DNA of 64,000 bases from Norana najaformis. Its lineage: Eukaryota; Annelida; Clitellata; Crassiclitellata; Hormogastridae. Of this stretch, positions 47,816-60,400 are shown one piece after another. Below the pieces are notes generated by a model. That model worked only from the letters and a program-made list of their open reading frames with translations. It did no database searches and was not told the DNA's origin. Positions within the stretch are counted from its first letter, which is position 1; the number at the start of each line of letters is the position of its first letter. Made by a program: the position numbers and the translations under genes. The DNA is taken from the NCBI GenBank assembly GCA_964023275.1, contig OZ029921.1, positions 15,417,306 through 15,481,305 on the forward strand. Direction: 5' to 3'.

Positions 47816-47989
47816 GAAAGCACTACCCCACCAGGTACGGAAACCCCAGAACACATTACCCACATTAGCTTCCCCAGCACGCTTTCTTTTCTACCCTCTG
47901 ACGGGCACACGGTACCAATCCCACAAAGCGCGAGATTCTCAGTACACGCATCTTGCCCATGCCCAGATTAACAACCTGAAGATGCACTC

Positions 47990-49720
47990 ATTTTGACCCT
48001 GAGGAGGCCGCTCCAACGGACATACGGGCGCCGCCTCCACGCATCGACCAAAGGCCACGACGCGAGCAAAATCTCGGCGTTTCGATGGCCCACACCTCGC
48101 CACCTTCACTAGGAGGAAGCGGCTCGGGCAACGCTCCAGCCTTTCGATGCCCACATCCAACCGCCTTCACGCTTCGGCCAGGATCCGTTCCGATGTCCCA
48201 CATAGTAGGCCAGACTTCGCCAGCTCCACCAGGTTAACGGCTCGGGCGACATCTTCCAGTGCGTCTATAATCTCTGCCTTCATATTTCGCGCTTAGAGGA
48301 GGATGTAGGGCGTTACCCCGAGGGGTTTTGACCAACTTCTGTAATACGGCCCTTGGATAGCACTTAACCTCGTCAGAGGGCAACCAGGCAACCACGACCA
48401 CTTGGCGGTATAGTAAGCATGTGGACGCACAAGGGAGAGACGCGGTGACCAAGGAGTACCTCGTGGGGAGCACCAACCTTGGTGGTCCCCGAGGGAATTG
48501 GCACCGAAGAAAAACAGACACGCTCGACTACCTGGCTGCTGAATCTCTGCATGAGCTCGGCTACATACTCCTCAATCTCTCTCGCGCCGCATATTGGCAG
48601 CAGCGGCGGGGACGCATTGTATAGGCGGGGGTGGAGTAACTGAGGGTACACGGCGGTGGAGTGCAGATGGTGGAGCACAGATGGTGGCGGCGTCGCATAG
48701 CGAAGGATAGCGTGCACACTGAGGGAGTGGGGGAGGTTACTGTCTCTGTGGCAGCAAATCTGATGGCCTTCATAAACAAGAATGCTTACCCAGGGCTGAC
48801 CACATAGTCGTGGACTACACGGTATCTCGTGGGGTGCTGAGCTTGCCCGCGTGCTTCTGGAAATGCCCTTTGTTAACCAGGTTCGTGTTTTTGTTGAAGG
48901 TTGATACGAACTTCTTGCCAGCCATTGGTCCTCCTTGAGGGCGCGGTGCCATGGCGCCGCATGCCAATAACTAGGCGCTATATATCATATATCCTGTGAG
49001 TTGTGAACCGTTGGCTGTAATGGAAAAACAGGACCAATAACCCATCCGGAATTGGTTGTGTCAGCTAGGTGCGCAGCACGTTGTACTCCAATAGGTTCTC
49101 AAAGGTAAGGTGCCTTTCCGTTTCCGGTAGTGGAAGTACTCCAGCAGAAGGCCGGATTCGCAGAAAGAAATGAACAGTCTTTCTTTTGTGTCCTGCGGCA
49201 GGTGCAAGCGCGGTATGAACCCATAGTTGAAGTACTCGAAGCCGTGGCGGTCGTCAGCCACAGCCAGCTTTGCGTCCCCCATAGCCGAGATTTGGGGTCG
49301 CGTTATAGCAGAAGAGGGGTCAAGATTGGCACGCGGGCATCACTGGCCCACAGGAAGTTGTATCGCAGAGACAGCTCCAGCATGTTCTCGGGGTCTGCTT
49401 CTTTCACCAGCTCATGCACAAGCTTGGCGTACATCTTCTCATCCAACGAGCGAAACGGGCTTACGTTCTACCCGTTGCTCGTGACGAGACACCAGGTACG
49501 GCAGGCGCGGGGTGATCCGGAGCTGCTGGTTGAAAGCCCCTGGGGAGACTTCCGGCCTTGTCCAGGTCTCTGCGTTAATAACCCCCCCACTACACTCGGT
49601 GCTCAAAGGTTTGAGCGGATGCAACCGCTGGCGGCGGGAATAGGAGAGGATGATACGGCTTACAAGAAACTGGCAGTCTTCAGGCTGAATCCATAGGTGG
49701 AGAAGAAATTTAAGACCAAT
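47990..49720 (-). mobile_element. GC-rich broken block of unassigned origin, possibly a fossil element
   Basis: Base composition is clearly more GC-rich than anything around it. The minus strand has several codon-biased open pieces in different frames that look like remnants of protein-coding sequence. No reverse transcriptase, integrase or polymerase motif was recognised, and no terminal repeats were found. It could be an old virus-like element, a processed foreign gene or a decayed large transposon; the family is not assigned. It looks broken in several places. Confidence 0.3.
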
Positions 49721-49757
49721 ACAATTAAAGTCGCGGCACAGAGAAACCTAGTTATAT

Positions 49758-49848
49758 TCACCCGATAAATTCATTGAAAAATGCGCAGGGTCGAGGCCAA
49801 ACGGTTGCTTTCGAAAACCGTAGGCCTATACAATTACACTTTAACCGC
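49758..49848 (+). mobile_element. SINE fragment
   Basis: TTCATTGAAAAATG, GCAGGGTCGAGGCCAAACGG and GAAAACCGTAGGC match the 3' half of the SINE at 35,885-36,115. Confidence 0.6.
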
Positions 49849-49980
49849 GGGAGAGACTTAACCGACTAAATCCGTAATGACGTAGCTTACGAAAGTCCTT
49901 TAAACTGAGCGGATATGCATGCCATTGTGTAATCGATACACACCAACTGTGCGAAACACGCAGATCGACTTACGACGGAG

Positions 49981-50060
49981 GATTCATTGAAAAATTGCCA
50001 AGGTCGAGGTCGTAGGTCACTATAGAAAAAAGTGTACATTTACATTTTGACCTACCTTAA
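49981..50060 (+). mobile_element. SINE fragment
   Basis: GATTCATTGAAAAATTGCC, AAGGTCGAGG and GTGTACATTTACATTT match the 3' part of the same SINE family, 130 bp after the previous fragment. Confidence 0.55.
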
Positions 50061-50489
50061 GTTGTTTCCCTAGAAATCGGGAATCTGTGCAGCCCAAATG
50101 CCGAGATGTCGTGTCCTTCTAAGACCTAAAGTCAGAAACATTTGGTTGCCATTCCGTCGTATATCCGACCAATTCCGGCTTGTCGACGACGCTGTTCGAT
50201 GGGCAGAAACCGATGTCACCACCTCCTCCACTGACCGTCGACTGTATCCATCGACTTAACCTTAAGTTCACGATTATTGCAGTACGGCTGCACTGACAAT
50301 GACGTCGTTTGATGATGCAATAATTAGCTAAGTTCTACTGCCTTGGAGAAAATATGAATTCGCAGAGAATCTACTGGGTTGCTCGACTGACTGATTATTC
50401 CTTTAACCGACTTGACTGCCGTAGACGCCAGAAGCTGTGATCAATGCGAGTGAAAGACAGAAACCGAGATGAAAGAAACGAGGACTAGA

Positions 50490-50675
50490 ACGGTCCTTAC
50501 ACGAAGATCTTAAATGGCGTGGCGCCCATTCAAACAATGGGCGCCACGCCATTTAAGGTCCCTGTGTACGGACCGGCAGCGGTGGTGAAGGATCTCACTT
50601 GATTAATTCATTGAAAAATGAGCAGGATCGAGGCCATACAGTCGCTATAGAAACAAATATACATTTACATTTATG
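50490..50675 (+). mobile_element. SINE copy carrying an internal inverted duplication
   Basis: Body order as in the 36-kb copy: CGGTCC, TTAAATGGCGTGGCGCCCATT, GGTGGTGAAGGATCTCAC, TTGAAAAATGAGCAGGATCG, AGGCCATACAGTCGCT, TACATTTACATTT. Between CCCATTCAAAC and GCAGCGGTGG it has about 40 extra bases that are the inverted copy of its own preceding segment. Confidence 0.75.
50509..50557. repeat. perfect 22-bp inverted repeat, 5-nt loop
   Basis: Arms 50509-50530 and 50536-50557 are exact reverse complements around CAAAC. Imperfect pairing extends outward to about 40 bp per arm (CGGTCC at 50,491 against GGACCG at about 50,575). Confidence 0.95.
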
Positions 50676-51439
50676 GACAGAAACACGGAGGAGATTTTTG
50701 CCCGCAAGTCAGTATCAAACAACCCAACCCAGTCCTTGAGCTGGGTAGCCAATACACGAATGCAAGAATCCCAAGCCTTGTTATCATCCATCATGCGCTG
50801 TCCTTTAGGTGTATTAAACCATCACACACGGTGGTATCGCCACCATGGCCGGGGCTTCATTCCCATATGCAAAACCACCAACAGTCAAAGCCGACCGAAA
50901 GAACGATTTGTAGATCTATTTTTGAACTATAAAAGAAAAGTGTCAACATGCCGGCCTGAGTCGTGAAGGCCTAAACAAAGATCTCCTTTCAAGTGAAACT
51001 TTCAAAAATTTTTTTGAAAGATATGCCTAACACCACCCCGGGCCTTACAGGGAATTTGTTGACTAGGTCTTAAGTGCCCAGTCTAAAATTGCCCCACTCC
51101 GGCAACTTCCAATTATTTAAGCATTTGCCTTTTAAAGGTCAGATTTGCAATAGAATTTTAAAAAGATGTCTTCCTTGCATCCTTGAACCTGGCTTCCTAA
51201 CTTGCAACTCCAGCCAAAATTTCACACTTCCAGTTATGCTGGTCTGGGAGTAGGTCTAACAACAGAGGTGCTCTGAACGAACGAATATGTCTCATATTCT
51301 GTCGGCAAGACCCATCTGCGTTTTACTGGGGCAGAGTGGCAACAGGAAGAGTGCAGTATATGGTCGGCAACAAGTGGGAGGTGGAAAGACCCATGGACAA
51401 TAGAAAAAATGGATTCAAGAACTCATCAGGAGGAAATTA

Positions 51440-51645
51440 AATAGTACTTTTAAAAATGTTATCCTGATTCCTCCTCTTCTTATTGCTGCTCAAATTTAAA
51501 ACACTGTCTGACCTCTGAATCTGAACTTGGAACCACTGAAATCTGACCCCACACCATCCTCATCGAGTTTGTTTTTGCCTTAATGCCTGTGAATAAGCTG
51601 GTTCCTACAACCTAGCGTTTATAATACTGTTTAAATTTTGAGACT
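51440..51645 (+). mobile_element. LINE 3' end, family with NKLVP end
   Basis: 'SSSSYCCSNLKHC', then 'FVFALMPVNKLVPTT', followed by AATTTTGAGACTGAGAT where other copies have AATTTCGAGTTTACGAT. It is the fifth or sixth copy of this tail in the window. Confidence 0.6.
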
Positions 51646-51649
51646 GAGA

Positions 51650-54422
51650 TCATGAAACACATAAAGGATCCCCTTATGTCCTACAAAACACAACCTGTTG
51701 ACAACAGTCATCCAAATGCTACGCATGTAGGCCTACTTCGAAATATTTCTAACAAACCTATTGGAAAATCCAATGCTGAAATCACCCAAACCCCTCTGCA
51801 TGGCCTCATAGGTGGACAGCACTCAAAAAGTGAACGATTACTAGGACCATACAGGTGATATTTTAGAAACAAGGGTGACAGATCCTGCACCGGAGCAGCA
51901 CCAGCCAGGTATGCCAGAGTAATTATGAACAAATCCATCAGTTACAATCCATCATGGATCTTACTAAAATACAACTGAAGGAGTGGTCACACAACAGCCG
52001 AGTACATTGTATTAATGGATCCATTCCTACAATTTACTCTTCTAAAGAATATCCACAGATGAAATGCTTACTCCTGAACAGATAGTCCTAAAAACCTCCA
52101 GCAAAACAACCAAACAAAATGTTCGATAACATGATTTTAAATCTATTCTTCCCTGTCAGTTGCTCTTATCAACATCAATGTTGAAAATTGTCAATAAACA
52201 GCATAAAAACAAACCCAATGTCCATATGTGGTATGACAGAACTGTGTACATCATGGTGCCGTTGCTACCATGGTGCATGACGGAAGAAATTTTAGAGGCA
52301 TAAAAATATTTATAAAGCATTCGTAAAACAGATGGTAACAACTCTGCAGATAAATAAGAGTACACACTAGTCATATTAAATGTAAACATGAGTACATGTA
52401 ACAATTTCAATTTAAAGGAAAACATGAGTATTGATTTGTCATATCAGATCCAAACACAATAATCTGTTATACCAGATCCAAGCATGGTTCATCAGTATAA
52501 CAGGAACATAAAACTCCGAACACAATATTTTACTGAACTAAAACATACTGATTTGTAATCTTTCATTGCTAGTATAGACTTCTATGCATATCATAACGTG
52601 TAACATATTTGCGCCTGTTGCTGAACGCTACACATTCAACACGTAAATTCCAAGGGATTCAGACCATGCAATTATTCTCACACAGTGCTTATTTGTTGAT
52701 AGAGGTCTAAACGAAGGATATGCAAGACCAACCAACTGATATGTAAATAAGGAAAATCTAAATTCCCAACTACCTATTACGAGTTTGTTGTACAGACTCC
52801 ACAGATGCTTCTCAACATTTGGGAATTTGAGGCACTCCAAAAAATTCATGTAGGATGCTATAAAGTTTAAGTTGATCCTAGGAGGGAGTAATGTTATTAC
52901 TACAATACTAATAAAATAATAATGAAACATGGAATCATCCGAATCTCTTAAGATTTACAGTAATCAGGCAAAGACAATTTAAAAATAAAGTTAGCATAAA
53001 CATTTGAAGAACATTCCCAGTTAAGACAGTTGTTACATCACAAGAAAACATAGAGTATGTTACTTTACATCAAGTCAGATGAATATTTAACACATGAAAG
53101 TCATACTTTCTGCACTTCATGACAAAAGGACTGAACAGTGGCTTTAAAAACAGAAGGCTTGAAGCTGAGATTAAAATAGGCTACAGCTAAAATAACAGTA
53201 GAACTTTCCCAAAATAAGATAAAGTTATGATAAAAATATGAGATGTTAATAATGAAGGGGACTTGTCTCAAAATTCAAGCTGGTTAAATCTAGGTTCAAT
53301 AATGACACTAAACATTATGACATCTGAATCTATACTGGTCCACATCTTCTTGCAACTCCAGTGCCATTCATAAAGTTGGTCAACAGGCACGGAATGGCAT
53401 TTTTACTAGACGCGGAACACAAGGGAATGTCCCACAGTGACAATTTCACTGCATCAATATGTTTCTAAAAACACCAAAATCCTAGTAAGGCAGATTATAT
53501 CAGTATCATTCTTCTATGTTTAATACAGCAAAATTTAGAAAGGCATTTGAAACTGGATTAATAATATTATTAACAGTTCAGATGCAGGCATAAGAATGAT
53601 TTAATAAAATTATCCTAAACGTCTACAAATGGCACTCCAGTGCAAAATCTGTGTTCTGTGTAACTGCAGCAGAGCAGCAGTGTAGCAGAAGCACCTACAG
53701 CAGCATTACTGCCCACCGTACAAACTTCAATGTCAATGTACCCTGTGACAGAGCAACACGAATCTTGCCCAGGAGAATAAAAACTAGTCACCCCTCCATA
53801 AAAGAAATTCTTAAATGAAAAACTAGCCTAGGAACATTAACACATTTGAACTTCATGGTCAGTAATATAATATAAAAATTCACAATTTCAACTCACATGT
53901 GACAATCCAATTTCAATGCTCAATACGATGATATGGCAACATTCATTTTATAAAAAGTCATCACATTTTTTATTACAAAATAAAACCATTCGCTCAATAA
54001 CATCAAAATACCTGGAAAACCCAAGGAAATACATACCTGGTGGACAACAGACAACAGCAACAAAGGAGTTAAAAACAGAACCTAATCAATACGATAAGAT
54101 AGCTGAAATATCTCAAAGCAAGCAACAGCAACATAACTTAGAGACATCAGTTGGCCAACATCAGGTCATTTCAATTTGACAACAGCTCCAGCTAGCAAGC
54201 CCAGTTCACACTGATGCCCTAAAATACACCACAGTTAACTGTACCATACAGAAAACAAGTTCATTCTTCTAGGTTAGCAAAGCCAACAGTTCTTACTGTA
54301 GCAGTTCACTCCAGGATTTAAACTGACCAGGTCTGAATATCTGAAATTACAAAACATGAAGATTTTGAAGAGCTTTGTTTTCACAGTGGATGCCAGTCAT
54401 TCTATGGTCAACTAACGTGACC
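51650..54422. other. gene-free stretch 3' of the delta-catenin gene
   Basis: No exon is supported. Several 70-100 codon frames on both strands have no domain. Part of this must be the 3' UTR of the delta-catenin gene, which ends at 54,423. Confidence 0.45.
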
Positions 54423-57400
54423 TTACACCCATGAATCGACATCATGTCCTCTGTTTTCGGCACCTTCAAGTTGCAGATCGCCATAACGGTCAGGCTTTGT
54501 GATCCTTGAGTACACAGGTTCCTGCTCTCTGGTCTGCATTGTTGGCTGGAAGAAAGCAATTCAAGACTTAGCAAGGCTTACACAAAAGCAACCAGCCAAC
54601 CAATTAAAATTACTTTTTTATGAGCTCAACTCTGGACCAAATGTTTTACCCAGTTGCCCTTTGTGCACGCGTTTTAACTAATACAAACAGTTGTGCGCTG
54701 ATCGCATGCACTCAGGAAAGAATATAAGTTTTAGCTACGCAACTCTGAAAAAGACAAAACAAGTATATTTAAAATTCAATAACAGGCACTTAAAGGGTTT
54801 TGTAAGAATAGGACTAATACAAGAATAGCATAATTTGGGGGGTCTAACCTCCAAGACGAGCATTATGATCCCAAAATAAGTTTCACAGAATATTTCACAC
54901 TCATCTAGTTCAGACTAATGGCATCAAATCTACAAAGAATTGGTGCTGTTATCTTTCAACTTACATATTCTTCATATCCACCTCGGTAGTTCACTTCTCG
55001 GTTTTGGCTGTCGAAAGAGTTGCTTGCATGGTCTCCACGGGCATGAATATCACCCTGCGGATACCCTGCCTGGCTTCCATATGAGTCCTCCACACTTCCA
55101 GTGTAGCGATTCAGCTGACTGCCAGATGCACCGTAGCTGTGTGAAGGGTCTGGGTAATCATGACCCTCGTATTTGGGAGGTTCAGCACGATATGCAGGCA
55201 AATCATAGCCTGGAGGAAAGCTGTGTTCAATGGGATCCTGTGGAATTCGATCAGTTGAATTATAGTAAAGGATTTCTCGAGATGAATCAACTGGATATTC
55301 CATCCTCGTCAGTGCAATTTCTTCCTGTTAACAAAGTACATTTCACACAGTTACACCAGCTACCTTAAAACCATCACGTATCAGTAAAAGTGAAAATCTC
55401 AATCAGACCAAGAATCAAACTTAACTGATGAAAAATCATTAGTTTATGGTTATGTCAGGCAACAAAGAGGCCATGAAAGATAAAAGCAGAGGGCTATTAT
55501 GGCTTAAAGTGCGAACACCTTTGTACCTCAAAAAGCTGTCATCTAGTTGCCAAATTAACAGACTGTAGTATGTTCAAAGACCTGATTGCTCTGGTACTTA
55601 TCATTCGCAAGTCACAAAATATATATTCTATTTTAATTCTGCAATTTATTGAAGCTAATTTGCACTAAAATATACGTATATATATATTATATATATTATG
55701 TCTATATATATATAACTATTTGCATATATATAACTATTTGCTCACCCTGTTTCGATTCTGAGGTGAAAATTTATCTGAAATATAAACCATAACTTTGCCA
55801 AAATTTTTTTATTCATATTTATTTAGAGCTCCAAAGTAATAGATCATTAGGAACTTTGAGAATTCATACTGAAATGTTACACAGCTAAGTAGCCGCTTAC
55901 ACATGAAACCACAACTTTAGCAGACGAGTCAGAATCATGTTTTCACAAAGTATGGAAAACTTATCGTCAAACTTAGTAGCAATAACCACTTTTAGAGAGA
56001 ACACGTCACCCTTGTACGACAGAATGGCTCAAACACAAGCCATATTAATATCTTATTCAAACTGCAATTGCAATTAAAACACGCAGAGCTGAACTACAGC
56101 ACCAATTTTTATTTTTACTACAAATTTAAGAAACACCTTGTAGATTTCTGGGAAATGGATTTTCTTAGTTTACCCAGTGACAAACTATGTTCCCTGGTTA
56201 AGTGACTTATTTATTTATTTATCGTTAAGTGACTGCATGTAATAGACTCGTGTCACCTGTCATATTAAGTCTGTTGTCAGCGTTTGGCCCTGAAGAGAAG
56301 ACGACGCCTGGCACAGAGTCGTCCATGTACTGTTGTTGTTGTTGTGGATGCCGGTCAATCACCAGCGTCCGATCATTGTAACCCGGCATTGAAGGACCAC
56401 TCTGTGCCATCCGTGGCCGATTTATGGTGTTCTCAGCAGATGGCGGCTGAGATTTTCCTCTATTAAAAATCATAAAAATATCTACTTAGCCACTGGCTTT
56501 GATTTACTACTTCATGCAGTAGCTAAAATACACAAATAACAGAAGAGGATCACTTACTATCCAACTTTTCCTTAAAAAGCCAAAACAAGGAAAATGTTAA
56601 AATCAATCTTACGATGTATTTGCTGAAACAAAATCGCTTTGCTTCCAGCCTTTTCTTTTGTACTCTTCGTGGAATTCTGTGAAGCTCCACATCTTCTGTA
56701 AGAGCTGAGAAATTAGACAAATATCACATTATACTCATTGCAACATGAACAAAATGAAACAAGAATATCTATAAACTTTTAGAACTATACTACCTTCCTT
56801 ACTAAACCAGGACCAAATGTTTCTAGACCACTGCATAAAACAACAAAACTACATTCAAACAAACTATAAAGTGTGAACAAATAATTTCTTACTTACTTAC
56901 TTATATAGAGCAAGAACATTAGAGTAGCCTTGCATTTGCAAGGTCAGGCAGAAGTCTAATCTTCAACTCATACATTTGTTATGAATAAGCAGCAACAGAG
57001 TATTAACAAATTATTGCTTACTTACCTACTTACGAAGAACAAAAGCAATTGAGCAGCCTTGAATCGCCACTGTTATGCAGAGGTCTAATCTCCATATTCA
57101 TACGTTGGTTATGAATAAGCAGCAACAGCTGTGGACCTTTAAATCTGATCTAGGTGTTTTGATCAAGCCCTTCTCAAGCTGGTCCAAAAGAGTTGCTAAA
57201 TAAATTTTCAGCTATAATACATTAAAATGCACTTTGCTTGAATGCTTATATCAAGTCACCAGAGAACAATGCTCAATTTACAAAAGAAACTCATGAACAT
57301 GTTTGTTATGAATAAGCAATACACAAGAAATATAAGAAAATACAAAAATGTGCCAAAATACTTTTAATCGCTGAATTTCAGCAAGCTAAAGGCAAGCTGT

Positions 57401-60400
57401 TCAAACATAACCAAAAGAATACACAACAAATTTACCAAATAACAGCTTGGCTAACAACAGATACCTGGGAAGCATAACGAACAACTTTTTCACTGTATAT
57501 GCCAACAGGTGATCGAACAATATGCATCAAACGCTCAATGCCTCCCTCCTGTATCAGCAACCTACAAAGACAGAGAAAGTGGACTCATGAAATACAAACT
57601 ACCATATATACTTGTGTATTAGTTGAGAAATTTTGGACAATTTTGAAAGTCCAAATTGAGGTCACCTAATATCACAAGAAACATCACAAGAAACACCCTT
57701 AATACATCGCACAACACATAATAAATCGCACAATACGTCCGTGGGAGGAAGTTGAAGTGCAGGTTATTTCAGCAATGGCTGTGTCTTAAAGACCAACTTC
57801 AATCAGATGGCAGATCCTTACACATTATGACAATAAACCATTAACTGCAGAAGTCCCTTTTTTGTTACTCTGCTGCATCAAAGTACCCACCCACCCATGA
57901 CACTTGACATAATATACTGGTAATTATGGTCCCTTTGCTCCACTTGGCAGTTTGAAAGCAAACAACCCTGCAGCCAACCATGAAACAGGTCTTAGTACTC
58001 TAACACTAAGAGCGATGAAAGGGTAATGCCAGATGCAAATAATTGCTGACAGAGGAATGGAGAAACAAAAAATAAATATGGTCATTGTTCAGGTTCATCT
58101 GAAGAACATTTCCAAGCCACGACTAATTTTGAACTGTCTAATAGGAAAATGGAGATGCTGCTTTTTACAAACATTCTAGCCATGAGTACTGATTACTGTA
58201 AGAACATTTATACCCCTATTAAAAGGAATCAGTTAAAGCCTGATGTCTTTCATGGCACCAGATTGCAAGATACAATCAAATTAATTTTCATGATAGTAGA
58301 AAGAATTTATTTCTTAATTCCCATTCAACGTTCTCTTATTGGCAGACTTTGTAGAGATTTTCTCTCAAAGAAACAAGCGCAATTTCTTTTAAAAGATGAA
58401 CATAAAATACCCAGACAAGATAAGCTCTGTAGTTCTAATCTACTCCTACTTTAATAACTATAGCCAAGGCAATCATGTCCAGCACATCAGTTGATGGTTG
58501 CTTCTGAATAAAAATGACTTGTTCTTATTACCATATTCAAGTGAAAGTAAAATAACAGAATTTGAAGTGCAAAAAGTACAAACTTTGCAAATTCTGAGCT
58601 AGACTTGATAACTTCGTAAAGTGTGGCCTCCATAGCAGCAATTGTCTCATTTGACAGAGCCAGTTCCGCCGGTCCTCGAGATGATGGTAGTTTTGACACC
58701 ATGTCATGCATCACGTATTTACCTGTAAAATAACAATAGTAGCAGTCATCACATTTTCCCTCCAAATTTTTATGACCGACTGAATGCTGCAGTTTCAAAT
58801 CATAAACCAGACAATCACAGGCAATTTTAGCCTCAAGCCAAAAAGCAGTTAACAACTGCTTTATGGCTGAAAACAACTGAAACTCAAGCCATACACCAGA
58901 CCATCACAGGCAACGCTAGCTGCAAGCTGTAAACCAAACAACAGACAACTTCAGTCTCAAGCTATAAACCAGACAATCAAAGGCAACAATAGCCTCAAGC
59001 CGTACCAGATGATTGCAGGCAACTATTAGTACAACAGGGTCAACAGAAAAAGTACCCAACTTATCTATAATATAGCAGTCAAAGTGACTCTAGTTAACAT
59101 TCATATTGGCATTAGAACAGAAATCCCAAACCATGGAGGGCCAAATCTTTTTCCTAACTTTCACTACCACATGAAAACTAATTTAATTCACGCACAATTT
59201 CAGAGTAAAAGATTAGCTACATTCCTGCATTAAGGATGCAATTCCTCATGCATCCTATGAATTTGCCATGAGCCAAGTAGCAGCTCATAAGGAAAGTCAT
59301 AGAAATTGATGTGTTTGCACTTCAGCCAAAAGATCCAAAAGTTTATTAGCATACATCATAAACAAAACTGAATGTTTCTAACATTAAAACTGTTGAAAAT
59401 AACTTAAAATAATAATTTCATGCACATCACCCATACAGAATGATATAAGTTTATTGGCACGAGTTAAAATTCAGTGACAACCAATCATTCACGTGCAACA
59501 TTTCTGTGGCCTTAAAAATCATAAGCAAATGAAGAAGACTGGTCGCTTTGATACCTATAAGCTGTTTGTTTTTCTCATCAAGCGCAAGGTTGCGGAGTGT
59601 TGTCGCGGCAGCACAGACAACCTTGTCTGATGGCTCCTTTATCAGTTCCACAATTATTGGAATGCCCTTCTCCACTCGAACAGCATTGCGAATATCAATA
59701 GATGGCTGAAATCACCACAACATCGTAAATTACCCAAAACATATAGTAGACATCCTGGTAAAACACGCATTTGCTTAACACATAGTAGAGACATGTATCA
59801 TTAGGCTACAAACTTAAAATGCGAAAACAGCCAACGCAATGGTACATTGACTAGCTAGTAAGTAATCTGTATTAACGACGTTTCGTAAGATAAGCTCTTT
59901 TTCATTTGCATATTAACTGGTCAGTTCAGAAATAAAAGAAAAAACAACATCAACCTGCCAGTTACAAGCTGCAAGATTCTGGATGGCACCAGCAGCAGCT
60001 TCCAGGGTTTCTGGATCACTGCATTCCTGAAGCAGCTGCAGATACAGCCGAACAATATCTGTATGCCAGAGTAGTTCCATGCCCCTGGCAGGATGTGACT
60101 GTACTGGGCTACAAAACAGAAATATCACACAGATGACACCTGAAACACATCAATAAAAGACCAAAGAACAACAAAGAACCAAAGAATGTTCATATAAGAA
60201 AGTTATGACAAGAATATTTACCCCGCAAATACTCGTTGTGTATAAATAAACCCTTAAATTTCACCCGCACATAAGTCGATGAGTATTTTTACAAATGGAT
60301 TGGCACATTAACAGCATTGTTAAAGCAGCCAAAGGTGCCAAGTTACCCCCCAAATAGTGGAATGTGCGCTCCACATAAAGTAGATCAAAACTGCTAATCA

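Noticed and set aside
49130-49696. 188-codon plus-strand ORF
   Set aside because: Codon-like signal in this GC-rich block is on the minus strand; the plus frame looks like a shadow.
53916-54179. 87-codon plus-strand ORF
   Set aside because: Lies opposite the probable 3' UTR of the delta-catenin gene and has no recognisable domain.
58149-58454. 101-codon plus-strand ORF inside a delta-catenin intron
   Set aside because: AT-rich, no domain, no promoter or splice features; likely chance.
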